Position numbers and translations under genes: made by a program. The notes beneath the pieces were generated by a model that had not been told where the DNA came from, searched no databases, and was given only the letters and a program-made list of their open reading frames with translations. Below, piece after piece: positions 1 to 7,241 of a stretch of DNA of 64,000 nucleotides. Every line of letters starts with the position of its first letter. Position 1 is the stretch's first letter. Location of the stretch: the IMG/VR virus record IMGVR_UViG_3300008448_000017, positions 38,277 to 102,276 of that record. One strand, 5' to 3'. Origin of the DNA: a virus.

Positions 1-22
1 TGCGGGAGACAGTAAAATATTT

Positions 23-508
23 TTACTCTTTTACTACTAGTTCTTCTCCTATCAATGCAAAGTATAGGTTTTGGAGTTCATGAACATGGATTAAATCTTT
101 TAAAGACCAAGTTGGAGGTGAAATTCCTTCCACTGTAATACCCATATGTTTTCTTTCAGGGTTAACAAAAGATTTCATAATGATGATGTTTTTTAATTTG
201 TAAATATCACACCCACTCATATTATAATCTTGTTTAACAAACCCAAATTTTAACAACCATTCTTCTGTTAGTGGGATTGGGTCAATGTCTAAATCTCTAC
301 ATCCACTATGGATGGTTCCACCCATTATTTTACCTGGGATTTCATAGAAGCAGATGATTTTGCATCCTTTCATTGCGGAGCCATCGTTAAATCCAGTTAT
401 TTGGAATTCATTGGTTTTATAGATATCGTATCCTGTCTCCCATCCATCTTCAAAGATTTCGTCTTTTATTTTAACCCAATTTCCAATCCTTAATTCACTT
501 GCTCTCAT
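23..508 (-). CDS. Hypothetical phage protein (161 aa)
   Basis: Small soluble protein of unknown function. The reading frame opens at 544, but the start at 508 is preferred: the protein then begins MRASELRIGNWV, a typical opening for a family common in Bacteroidetes phages and prophages, and it leaves only a 4-base gap to the preceding gene. The C-terminal part contains 'IPLTEEWLLKFGF' and 'HVHELQNLYFALIGEEL', both recurrent in that family as I remember it. No catalytic motif, signal peptide or membrane segment is visible. It is the last gene of the leftward run inside this window. Confidence 0.75.
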   Translation of the reverse strand: MRASELRIGNWVKIKDEIFEDGWETGYDIYKTNEFQITGFNDGSAMKGCKIICFYEIPGKIMGGTIHSGCRDLDIDPIPLTEEWLLKFGFVKQDYNMSGCDIYKLKNIIIMKSFVNPERKHMGITVEGISPPTWSLKDLIHVHELQNLYFALIGEELVVKE

Positions 509-512
509 GACA

Positions 513-779
513 TCAATTATATGCAAAATTTTTCTCTTGGGCAACTACTCTATATTCCATTTTACCATCTTCTGTTTCTTGAAAACGCGTAGCATCATAT
601 CCAATCCATTTCATACCCCATTTAGTGGTTCCTGAGTTTGAAATACCTTTAAGGATGTAAACTTGTTGATCTAAAAAATTACAATATTCTTCTTCTACAT
701 GGTATGTTTGTCCTTCTTTAACACTTGCTCCACGAGGGAGATTTTTGTCATTGATACAAATTACTTTTTTCATTTCCAT
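513..779 (-). CDS. Hypothetical protein (88 aa)
   Basis: Short protein that I cannot assign. It opens MEMKKVICINDKNLP and has a beta-rich look (KVICIND, GQTYHVEEEY, VYILKGIS), which would suit a small SH3-like or OB-like domain; that is only an impression. Its start overlaps the end of the upstream lytic transglycosylase gene by 10 bases, so the two are probably translationally coupled. An internal Met at residue 3 is an equally possible start. Confidence 0.65.
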   Translation of the reverse strand: MEMKKVICINDKNLPRGASVKEGQTYHVEEEYCNFLDQQVYILKGISNSGTTKWGMKWIGYDATRFQETEDGKMEYRVVAQEKNFAYN

Positions 780-1300
780 TTTATTTTGTGATTTAATACT
801 TTAATAGCATATCCATTTATTTGAGGATATCCTGTGTTATAGTATCCAAACACAATTCCCCAATTTTTATATTTTTTATACAATCTACGAAGCATTTTCA
901 TAGAAGTACGCACATTGTATTTTATATCAGTTTTTAATTGTTCACGAGAAACATGGTCTTTGTTTAAACCTCTAGCAGTAGAAAGCAATACCTGCATTGG
1001 TCCCAATGCGTTTGCACAGGAGGTTTGTGCAGGGTTGTATCTCCAATGGAATGGTCCATTATATCCTGTTTCTACTTTAGCTACTCCATAAGCATATCGT
1101 TTAGGGATATTGAATGAATCAGCATAGTATTCTATATAATGATACATTTGAATACAAGGAGGATCTGTTGGTGTAACAGGGTGCATATCCCGAAGTGGTT
1201 CTTGTGGTGGTGGGGATGGGGGTGGGGTTAAAGATGCTAATAGCAAAAGCCCCACAGATGATCCAAATAAAACTTTTATCTTATTCATTAGTGACAGCAT
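770..1300 (-). CDS. Lytic transglycosylase-like lysozyme with N-terminal anchor
   Basis: Predicted peptidoglycan-cleaving enzyme of the SLT/goose-lysozyme fold. Residues about 8-25 are hydrophobic (signal peptide or membrane anchor), followed by a Pro-rich linker (TPPPSPPPQEP, 25-35). The SLT domain runs from about 50 to 170: catalytic Glu in VAKVETGY (E77), the GPMQVLLSTAR motif (100-110), and the FGYYNTG helix near 153. The start may be Met1 or Met5 (position 1288); both give the hydrophobic N-terminus. It lies with other wall-degrading genes at 3.7-4.9 kb, but an anchored form could also act as a virion or periplasmic enzyme. Confidence 0.8.
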   Translation of the reverse strand: MLSLMNKIKVLFGSSVGLLLLASLTPPPSPPPQEPLRDMHPVTPTDPPCIQMYHYIEYYADSFNIPKRYAYGVAKVETGYNGPFHWRYNPAQTSCANALGPMQVLLSTARGLNKDHVSREQLKTDIKYNVRTSMKMLRRLYKKYKNWGIVFGYYNTGYPQINGYAIKVLNHKIKWK

Positions 1301-1598
1301 TTTGATAAATACGATTAGTATACATTTTAAATATAGTCATTCCGATTTTATCTGAATAAATGACATATTTTCCTGTTTTTCTATCTAGCATGAGTAATTC
1401 GTTGCTTTCGTTTACAGCAATAGAGATTTCATCAGCATCATAAGCATGAGAGTAGGGGTTATCTTGTACATGAGGATTAGTATGAGGAAATCTTTTACCA
1501 ATAAAGAATCCAATTACTAAAGCTCCTACAATGATAGCATATGTAAATGCTTTTTTAGCAAAGGCCATAACCTTTTCTTTGTTCAAAACTGTTTTCAT
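1281..1598 (-). CDS. Small single-pass membrane protein (105 aa)
   Basis: Unknown function. The frame is open from 1685, but the start at 1598 (MKTVLNKEKVMAF) is chosen because it carries the AAGTTATATG start context found repeatedly in this genome and avoids overlap with the upstream gene. One clear transmembrane helix follows (about residues 16-35, YAIIVGALVIGFFIGKRF). The remaining 65 residues are polar and probably lie outside the membrane. It overlaps the start of the lytic transglycosylase by 20 bases, which suggests co-expression and possibly a role at the envelope during lysis; that role is inference. Confidence 0.7.
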   Translation of the reverse strand: MKTVLNKEKVMAFAKKAFTYAIIVGALVIGFFIGKRFPHTNPHVQDNPYSHAYDADEISIAVNESNELLMLDRKTGKYVIYSDKIGMTIFKMYTNRIYQNAVTNE

Positions 1599-1620
1599 AT
1601 AACTTATTTTTAGATTTAAT

Positions 1621-2133
1621 TTAAGATACGGAAGGATTTTTAGGAGGCCTACCTCTCCTTTCAATTTTTTTACCAGAACGTTCAAATGTTTTTAAACAAT
1701 ACATATAAAATTCCTCAGTTGTACCATCAAAGTTTATAACATGTGTTTCATATTCCTGGCTGGTCAGAATAAATTCTCGGGTAAAGTTCTTTTTTAGCTC
1801 AGCTAACAGATCAACTTCTATTTTGTTAAAGTCTTCCCATAAACGTTTTCTACGAGCTAAATCAACAGCATGTTTTTCTAGTAAACGTTGAATATCACCT
1901 CTATATTCTTCTGCTTTTGCATTGATTTCCATCTCACAAAACAACGCTTGCCAATAATAGTGGGAAAATTCATATTCTTTATTTTGAATACGTTGTAAAA
2001 ACGTTGCTCCTTTTGGGAGTGGTTTTGTTTTTGAATCAAAACGCCTCCACCATCTAAATTGATTGTAGTTTAGCGGTTGTAATTTTTTGATTTCTTTAAG
2101 TACAAGATTGGGATTATTGATTCTATATAACAT
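1621..2133 (-). CDS. Hypothetical protein with AT-hook-like C-terminus
   Basis: A 170-residue basic, largely helical protein without a family I recognise. The centre (about 50-115) is rich in charged residues and could be coiled coil. The C-terminus has ERRGRPPKNPS, matching the AT-hook core RGRP flanked by basic and proline residues, which in known proteins contacts the minor groove of AT-rich DNA. DNA binding is therefore a reasonable guess in this AT-rich genome, but one short motif can occur by chance. The start ATG is preceded by AAGGTT. Confidence 0.65.
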   Translation of the reverse strand: MLYRINNPNLVLKEIKKLQPLNYNQFRWWRRFDSKTKPLPKGATFLQRIQNKEYEFSHYYWQALFCEMEINAKAEEYRGDIQRLLEKHAVDLARRKRLWEDFNKIEVDLLAELKKNFTREFILTSQEYETHVINFDGTTEEFYMYCLKTFERSGKKIERRGRPPKNPSVS

Positions 2134-2179
2134 AACCTTAATTTTAATAAAATATACGAAAAAATTTTTAATGAGCCAA

Positions 2180-3226
2180 CTAATAGTCTATTTGATCTTC
2201 ATTTTCTTTTTTAAGTTTATTTAATTTTTCTTGAAGTGGTTTAACTGCAGCCTCTGTTCGTTTTCCTATAGCCCCTGATTTTTTGATTCTTTGTATTTCT
2301 TTTTCAAGATGTTTTATTTCGTCTTCGTTTTTTGAGGAAGGTTTTGATTCGATTTTTTTTTGTTTTGGTGTGGGTGGTTTTGGAATAATTGGTTCAACTT
2401 TTGGTTCCCCATACATACTCATTACTGGTTTTAGGTTAGCGAACGCTTGGTTTGTAGCTATAACAAGTACAATTGCTAATGGATCAAACACAAATATAAT
2501 TAACAGGATAAATATATTAGCTATTTGTTTTATAGGTTTACCTGTAATTTCGCTTACATATTTTACCGCCCCGAGTTCATTACCCAACTCAGCTTTAGAT
2601 TGCATATCTAGAATTTGTATTTCAATATTGGTTAAACTATCGTTTAATACCTCTATTTTTTTAGATATTGCATTTTTATTTTCTGTAGCTGTATTTAATT
2701 GGGATTCGAATGCTTTTCTATTTCCGTTATTGGCTTTGGTAATGAGTTGGCCTGTTTTTTGATCCACTGTTTGTGTTGTAGTGTTTGAAGATAAAGCGTT
2801 TCGTAAATTGGATATATCTTTGTCTAGAGTTTGTTTTTCAACGGTCAACTCATTTTTAATTTCCTCAAAGCGTTTCTTTTTAACCTCTATATTGGCTATT
2901 CTTTTATCTCCGATTTCCATTTTGGAAATATTTTCTTGAAAGCCTGTGGTTAATAAACCATAGATACCTAACGAGGTAATAAAGGATAAAACAACAAGCG
3001 CAACAGTCAAATATATTTTTAATGTTACGTATGTTTTTTTCCACTGGTCATGTAGGTAGGTTGCAATGGCTATTTTGGATATTTCCAAAAACGAACCCAT
3101 TACTATAACAGGTATAGCTACACTAGCAAACAATATGGAAAGACCCATTACACTATAATAGGCTGCGGTGAGAGATAAACCAACCGCACAAAACAAGATA
3201 AAATATGGTAAAAGTTTTTCTTTCAC
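2180..3226 (-). CDS. Multi-pass membrane protein with central coiled coil
   Basis: A 348-residue membrane protein starting with GTG. Several hydrophobic segments occupy residues about 7-30, 30-47 and 70-95, then a long charged coiled coil spans about 100-215 (KRIANIEVKKKRFEEIKNE and onward), then another hydrophobic stretch near 235-260 (IFILLIIFVFDPLAIVLVIA). The tail is Pro/Lys-rich and charged. Proteins of this layout occur in large myoviruses as unnamed membrane proteins, so the function is unknown. Remodelling of the host envelope, superinfection exclusion or a lysis-related role are all possible. Confidence 0.7.
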   Translation of the reverse strand: MKEKLLPYFILFCAVGLSLTAAYYSVMGLSILFASVAIPVIVMGSFLEISKIAIATYLHDQWKKTYVTLKIYLTVALVVLSFITSLGIYGLLTTGFQENISKMEIGDKRIANIEVKKKRFEEIKNELTVEKQTLDKDISNLRNALSSNTTTQTVDQKTGQLITKANNGNRKAFESQLNTATENKNAISKKIEVLNDSLTNIEIQILDMQSKAELGNELGAVKYVSEITGKPIKQIANIFILLIIFVFDPLAIVLVIATNQAFANLKPVMSMYGEPKVEPIIPKPPTPKQKKIESKPSSKNEDEIKHLEKEIQRIKKSGAIGKRTEAAVKPLQEKLNKLKKENEDQIDY

Positions 3227-3230
3227 TGTA

Positions 3231-3371
3231 TTATCTTCCTTGTCCTCGATTTAACTTTTTGTAGTTTTTAGAGGATTTCATTTTTGATGTTTTGGATTTT
3301 GCATGAATTCCAGGACGAGAAACCTTAGTTGTTTCCAAAACGTTAGAAGCATTTGCTTTAATTTTTGCCAT
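3231..3371 (-). CDS. Small basic phage protein (46 aa)
   Basis: A short gene filling the gap between its neighbours: 4 bases downstream of it lies the next start and 1 base separates it from the upstream stop. It translates as MAKIKANASNVLETTKVS, then RPGIHAKSKTSKMKSSKNY, then KKLNRGQGR. The protein is very basic and has no acidic residues beyond one Glu. I recall near-identical small proteins (VSRPGIHAKSK...KSSKNYKK...RGQG) in other large phages, all unassigned. Nucleic-acid binding is likely from composition alone. Codon structure, spacing and family resemblance make it a real gene. Confidence 0.75.
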   Translation of the reverse strand: MAKIKANASNVLETTKVSRPGIHAKSKTSKMKSSKNYKKLNRGQGR

Positions 3372-3372
3372 T

Positions 3373-3750
3373 TTACATTACAGTTATGTTTTGGGGATTT
3401 ACAATAAATGATTTTACCCCATCAACGCGTTTAACACTTTTAATTATATCCATAACTTTTTCACGGCTAAATCCTCCAGATTTCATAAATGGATAACCGT
3501 CTATTTTTAAATTCAATATTACTCTTAAATTATCATTATTTTGAGAATATCCATCATTTTCATCCATATCAACTGTTGATACAATTGTTACCCCAGTTAA
3601 TGATCGAATATCTGATAAGATTTCTTGTTGTGGACGAGTAGTGGTATTAGTGATAAGAATACCTTTGACTTTAAATTTGTCAACGTATTCCTCGTTTAAT
3701 ACTTTGGATAGTTCCTCTTTAATTATATGTCTTAAGTTTTCTAATTTCAT
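3373..3750 (-). CDS. Hypothetical protein with putative capsid-targeting N-terminus
   Basis: A 125-residue protein. Residues 1-20 (MKLENLRHIIKEELSKVLNE) form an amphipathic helix ending L-N-E, like the N-termini of the proteins at 56.4-56.9 and 61.9-62.9 kb. In T4, short N-terminal sequences ending in an L/I-x-E cleavage site target internal proteins to the prohead. The remainder (about 25-125) alternates strand and helix (VKGILITNTTT, LRVILNLKIDGY, VKSFIVNPQ) and could be a ferredoxin-like fold. The start overlaps the stop of the upstream peptidase gene by a single base. Packaging in the capsid is inference. Confidence 0.65.
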   Translation of the reverse strand: MKLENLRHIIKEELSKVLNEEYVDKFKVKGILITNTTTRPQQEILSDIRSLTGVTIVSTVDMDENDGYSQNNDNLRVILNLKIDGYPFMKSGGFSREKVMDIIKSVKRVDGVKSFIVNPQNITVM

Positions 3751-4211
3751 TATCTATATGATATATATGATGTGGAACCATTCTTTTTTACAGCACGTAA
3801 AATTTGTTTACGTTGTCTTCCATTTGATTCGTATGAGACATGTACCCAATCTGGGTTTGAATCGGTTCCAAATTCCCAAATTAGTTGATCAAACTCTAAA
3901 TTATCTTTAATGTAATTAAATATTTGAGCATTTGTTACGTTTGTTCCATCCATATCGATATCTGCTGCTTCACCTGAGCAGTGTTGGGAAGAAGAAGACC
4001 CTCCTACAGCTCTATTAAGGGCTGAAGATCTATAACCTGAGCTTAGGATTATAGAGCGAGAAAAATGTACACGGATTGGTTCTAAAATTTTTTCACAAAG
4101 TAATTTTATGTTTGCTAAATGAGCATCCGTTGGCATATTACTTATACCCGCACGTTTTGCTGTTGAGCTTCTGGTAAATTCGGCTAGTTCAAAATGTTCG
4201 CTTAATTGCAT
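3750..4211 (-). CDS. M15-family D,D-/L,D-peptidase (endolysin type)
   Basis: Zinc peptidase of the M15A type that cuts the peptide part of peptidoglycan. Visible motifs: SSGYRSSALN (57-66), SQHCSGEAADID (75-86) supplying zinc ligands H77 and D84, and WVHVSY (122-127) supplying H124. At 153 residues it is a single catalytic domain without signal peptide, as usual for phage endolysins that need a holin. It sits directly downstream of a GH24 lysozyme and a holin-like gene, so this is a lysis cassette with two wall hydrolases of different specificity. A role as virion enzyme cannot be excluded. Confidence 0.88.
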   Translation of the reverse strand: MQLSEHFELAEFTRSSTAKRAGISNMPTDAHLANIKLLCEKILEPIRVHFSRSIILSSGYRSSALNRAVGGSSSSQHCSGEAADIDMDGTNVTNAQIFNYIKDNLEFDQLIWEFGTDSNPDWVHVSYESNGRQRKQILRAVKKNGSTSYISYR

Positions 4212-4216
4212 ATGTT

Positions 4217-4678
4217 CTATTTTGTAAAGTATAAATTTGCTTCTGCTTCTCTACGTCTAACTAAACCTTTTAGAGTTTTACCTCCAGCTTTTACCCATTT
4301 CATAAATTCAGCTCTAATGGTTTCGTCATTCGGATTTGCGTTTACTTTTTTAAGTAAAGTAGAAGACTTAAGGTTTGCAGGACCTAAATTATATGCAAAA
4401 GAAACCAAAGCATCAAATTGGTTTTGATTAACATCGTCTCTACAATATGAGTCTACGTATTTTTCAAATGACTCTAACATATGACGTAGCAAATCTGTTG
4501 CATCCTGCTCAGTAATTGCTTTATCGGCCATAGTTACTTTTTTACCGTTTGGGTAAAATGTAGCACCATATCCAATAGTTGGAACACCCGCTGGGCATTT
4601 GTAGGGTTTGCTTTTAAAACCTTCAAATGATTTGATTAGTTCAATTCCTTTTGGACCTGTTGAAGTTATTTTAGACAT
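4217..4678 (-). CDS. GH24 (T4-type) lysozyme, endolysin
   Basis: Muramidase of glycoside hydrolase family 24. The N-terminal catalytic signature is intact: SFEGF with catalytic E19, then YKCPAGVPTIGYG. Aligned with T4 lysozyme (E11, D20, T26) these are E19, C28 and T34, so the Asp20 position is Cys, a variant found in other phage GH24 enzymes. FDALVSFAYNLG (about 89-100) and the C-terminal RRREAEANLY motif are also typical. Length (153) is normal for a single-domain endolysin. It overlaps the holin-like gene by 8 bases and precedes the M15 peptidase. Confidence 0.93.
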   Translation of the reverse strand: MSKITSTGPKGIELIKSFEGFKSKPYKCPAGVPTIGYGATFYPNGKKVTMADKAITEQDATDLLRHMLESFEKYVDSYCRDDVNQNQFDALVSFAYNLGPANLKSSTLLKKVNANPNDETIRAEFMKWVKAGGKTLKGLVRRREAEANLYFTK

Positions 4679-4880
4679 CTTCCTTAAAGAAATTGGTTAA
4701 AAATTTTCCAACTACACCAATTGCAAATAATGTAATTCCAACCCATTTATATCCAGCTAAATCAGCAGGGATACCCATTAAAGCTACACCTAAGAGTGCA
4801 TCACCTAGTTGTCTCCATTTTTTTGGAGTAGGACTATAGTAATTTTTTTTCATTTTGGTTATGTGTTTTAACATACTCAT
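4671..4880 (-). CDS. Putative holin (69 aa, membrane)
   Basis: Small membrane protein with a basic N-terminus (KMKKNYYSPTPKKWRQ) and two close hydrophobic segments (about 26-44, GDALLGVALMGIPADLAGY, and 47-64, VGITLFAIGVVGKFLTNFF), then an acidic tail. This layout and its position just ahead of the GH24 lysozyme fit a class II-like holin, which would form membrane holes to release the endolysins. The assignment rests on topology and context, not on a named family. The start at 4880 has the context AAAGTTATG; a second in-frame ATG lies two codons on. A promoter-like motif lies at 4902-4912. Confidence 0.65.
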   Translation of the reverse strand: MSMLKHITKMKKNYYSPTPKKWRQLGDALLGVALMGIPADLAGYKWVGITLFAIGVVGKFLTNFFKEDV

Positions 4881-4901
4881 AACTTTAAAATTTTAGGTTT
4901 G

Positions 4902-4912
4902 TTATACATATT
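4902..4912 (-). promoter_or_regulatory. Promoter-like motif (AATATGTATAA)
   Basis: Reads AATATGTATAA on the minus strand, 21 bases upstream of the holin-like start. It matches the AATA[TG][TG]TATAA motif found ahead of many genes in this window. It may separate control of the lysis cassette from the nrdA gene upstream. Confidence 0.5.
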
Positions 4913-4921
4913 ATAGATTGC

Positions 4922-6646
4922 TTAACCTTCACAAGCTACACAACTGTCATCTCGTTGAATAGCATCTCCTCTTAAAATACTTTCTGAGCGCATGTAGTAT
5001 AAGGTTTTGATGCCTTCTTTCCAGGCTAGTTTATGCACATCACTTATATATTTGGGTGAATCAGATGGATCAAACGTTAAATTTAACGAGATAGCTTGGT
5101 CTACATATTTTTGTCGAATACCATTTTGTCTAACGATTTCGTACGGGTTAATTTCTTTGAATGTTAAGAATATTTCTTTTTCCTCATCTGTTAAAATATA
5201 GTCAGGTAATCCCATAACAGAACCTTTATCACGAGCAATTTGTTCCCAAACACTATCAATATTATATCCTTTTGAATCAAGTAGTCTTTCAAGGGTTGGG
5301 TTACGCTTAATAAATGTACCTTTTGCTGTTTTCAAATTGTATACATTTGCGGGAATAGGTTCAATTGAGGGTGATACACCACCTGAAATATGAGCATTAG
5401 ATACAGTAGGAGCTATTGCTAAATGGTGTGTGTGACGTAATCCTGTTCCTTTACACCATTCTGGTTCTCCGTATTCTTTAGCTTGATCACGTGATGCTTT
5501 TAGAGTTTCTTTTTCAATGAAATCAAACATCAAACGTGTGTAAGAATTTGCTTGTAAGCCGGCAAATGGGATATTTTTTTCTTGTAAAAATGTATGCCAT
5601 CCCAATACTCCAATACCAATTGCTCTACCTTTTGTAGCTGAGCGGTATGTATTTTCCATGAAGCGGATATTTTTGGAGCGATCTATAAATTCTTGTAATA
5701 CACCCTCTAAAAACCAACATGCTAACTCAGGCAATGTCATTCCATTTTCAAATGTATATTCTTTCCATTCATCCCAACGTGCTAAATTCAATGAAGATAA
5801 ACAGCAAATAAATGAATGTAATTCGTCTGTGTATAGTGCAATTTCAGAACAAATATTTGTCATGGAAACATGTAAATTGTTCTTTTTATATGCTTCTGGG
5901 TTATTGTCGTTCACGTTATTTTCAAACATGATATAAGGTTCGCCGGTTTCTAAACGTGTTTTCAATATTTCACCCCATAATTTGATTGATTTTGGATCTT
6001 TATTTTCAACTTTGTTCATAAATTCATCATCAACTACAATACATTGATGTAAATTTAAACATTGACGGTTAATATCTCCTTTAGGACGTCGAATCATTAA
6101 AAATTCTTCAATGTCTGGGTGTGATATATGTAAGTTAACAGAAGAAGCACCACGTCTAACTGAACCTTGGTTTGTAGCTAAAATAGTTGAATCGTAAATT
6201 TTACACCATGGAACTACTCCTTCAGATACTCCATTTCCAGAAATTTCTTTACCTCTACCTCGGATTCGAGATACACCAATTCCAACGCCTCCACCTTGTG
6301 AGGACAAACGCATTAGCTCAGCGTTTGTTAGAGCAATTCCCTCAATCGAGTCATCTGTGTCAATTCCAAAACATGAGATAGGCATACCACGTTCTGTTCC
6401 CATGTTTGAGAGAACAGGTGAAGCTAAACAGAGCCAATTTTTAACCATCGCCTCGTAAAAGAATGGTTGCAAATCTTTACGTTTTAAACGTTTAGCTGCT
6501 GCGCGAGAGACTCGTTTAAATGCTCCATAAACGTCTTCATCAGGTAATAAATAACCTTTAGAGATCATTGATAGAGAAATCTCGTTCATAAATTCTGGGT
6601 AGTGTTTGCCTTTAACCCATTTGCTTGTATCTACTTGTATGCTCAT
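4922..6646 (-). CDS. nrdA: Ribonucleotide reductase class I, large subunit (NrdA)
   Basis: Reduces ribonucleoside diphosphates to deoxy forms for phage DNA synthesis, with NrdB as radical partner. Key residues are visible: SCFG (C92) and CCLSSLNL (C281 or C282) as the redox cysteines, TNICSE (N264, C266, E268) as the active-site triad, the LYYMRSE tyrosines near residue 550, and the C-terminal pair CVACEG (C569, C572). At 574 residues it is much shorter than E. coli NrdA (761) and starts almost at the catalytic barrel, so the N-terminal ATP-cone for allosteric activity control appears to be missing. Its ATG overlaps the stop of an ACP-like mini-gene (ATGA), implying coupled translation. Confidence 0.95.
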   Translation of the reverse strand: MSIQVDTSKWVKGKHYPEFMNEISLSMISKGYLLPDEDVYGAFKRVSRAAAKRLKRKDLQPFFYEAMVKNWLCLASPVLSNMGTERGMPISCFGIDTDDSIEGIALTNAELMRLSSQGGGVGIGVSRIRGRGKEISGNGVSEGVVPWCKIYDSTILATNQGSVRRGASSVNLHISHPDIEEFLMIRRPKGDINRQCLNLHQCIVVDDEFMNKVENKDPKSIKLWGEILKTRLETGEPYIMFENNVNDNNPEAYKKNNLHVSMTNICSEIALYTDELHSFICCLSSLNLARWDEWKEYTFENGMTLPELACWFLEGVLQEFIDRSKNIRFMENTYRSATKGRAIGIGVLGWHTFLQEKNIPFAGLQANSYTRLMFDFIEKETLKASRDQAKEYGEPEWCKGTGLRHTHHLAIAPTVSNAHISGGVSPSIEPIPANVYNLKTAKGTFIKRNPTLERLLDSKGYNIDSVWEQIARDKGSVMGLPDYILTDEEKEIFLTFKEINPYEIVRQNGIRQKYVDQAISLNLTFDPSDSPKYISDVHKLAWKEGIKTLYYMRSESILRGDAIQRDDSCVACEG

Positions 6647-6789
6647 TTATTTTGTTTTGCTTTTATTAGTTCAATTAGATTTTCTAAAGTTAATATATTT
6701 TCAACTTCTTCATCCTTTATTTCAATATTATATTTAGATTCAATAAGTTGGAGAATCTCAATTTTATATATTATATTTTCTTCTCCCAT
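6643..6789 (-). CDS. Acyl-carrier-protein-like mini-protein lacking the Ser site (48 aa)
   Basis: Short gene whose stop overlaps the nrdA start (ATGA) and whose start lies 19 bases inside the upstream gene. It translates as MGEENIIYKIEILQLIESKY, then NIEIKDEEVENILTLENLIE, then LIKAKQNK. Residues 9-46 align without gaps to helices II-IV of bacterial acyl carrier protein (E. coli: [20 protein letters not shown]). The ACP region before this, with the Asp-Ser-Leu phosphopantetheine site, is absent; upstream codons in frame soon meet a stop, so it is not a missed start. It cannot carry an acyl chain in the usual way. The fold assignment is from pattern recognition by eye. Confidence 0.6.
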   Translation of the reverse strand: MGEENIIYKIEILQLIESKYNIEIKDEEVENILTLENLIELIKAKQNK

Positions 6790-7232
6790 ATGAATATATC
6801 TGAGTCTATTAATTCTGCTTTGTTTGTATTTTTAAAGTCAGGGAAATGTTTAGTTAAATAATAATCATAAAGTTTAATCCTAGTATTACCATCAGCCCCA
6901 TATTCAAATTGTTGGATGTTATGTTTATCTACCCAATATCTAATTAACCCAAAAATAGCAGCTAAAATTCTAGATGAATATGGAGAGTTTAATAATTGAG
7001 TTAAATTTAAATTTTCATATTTTTCATCAGAACTACCAAAATTTATAGATGGTCTTTTAGGATTAAATAAAGGAAGAATTGATAAAATATAATATTGATC
7101 TTTATATTTTAATTCAACTCTAAAACGTGTAGGAGAATCTCTATCAATTCTGTATTCAATATCTTTAGAACCTAATTCTTCGGGAGAATATATATCAATT
7201 ATTTCGTTTAATAAGTCTGTTAATTTTATCAT
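6771..7232 (-). CDS. Hypothetical protein with T4-CTS-like N-terminus (153 aa)
   Basis: Unassigned 153-residue protein between nrdB and the ACP-like mini-gene. It opens MIKLTDLLNEIIDIY; the first ten residues resemble T4 capsid-targeting sequences (short, Met-Lys-like opening ending L-N-E, the T4 prohead-protease consensus). The rest is mixed alpha/beta with aromatic clusters (YKDQYYILSILPLF) and a C-terminal 'RIKLYDYYLTKHFPDF' segment of the sort seen in small phage proteins of unknown role. It precedes the mini-gene with a 19-base overlap, so these are one operon with nrdA. Packaging into the head is speculative. Confidence 0.6.
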   Translation of the reverse strand: MIKLTDLLNEIIDIYSPEELGSKDIEYRIDRDSPTRFRVELKYKDQYYILSILPLFNPKRPSINFGSSDEKYENLNLTQLLNSPYSSRILAAIFGLIRYWVDKHNIQQFEYGADGNTRIKLYDYYLTKHFPDFKNTNKAELIDSDIFIWEKKI

Positions 7233-7241
7233 AATGATGTT

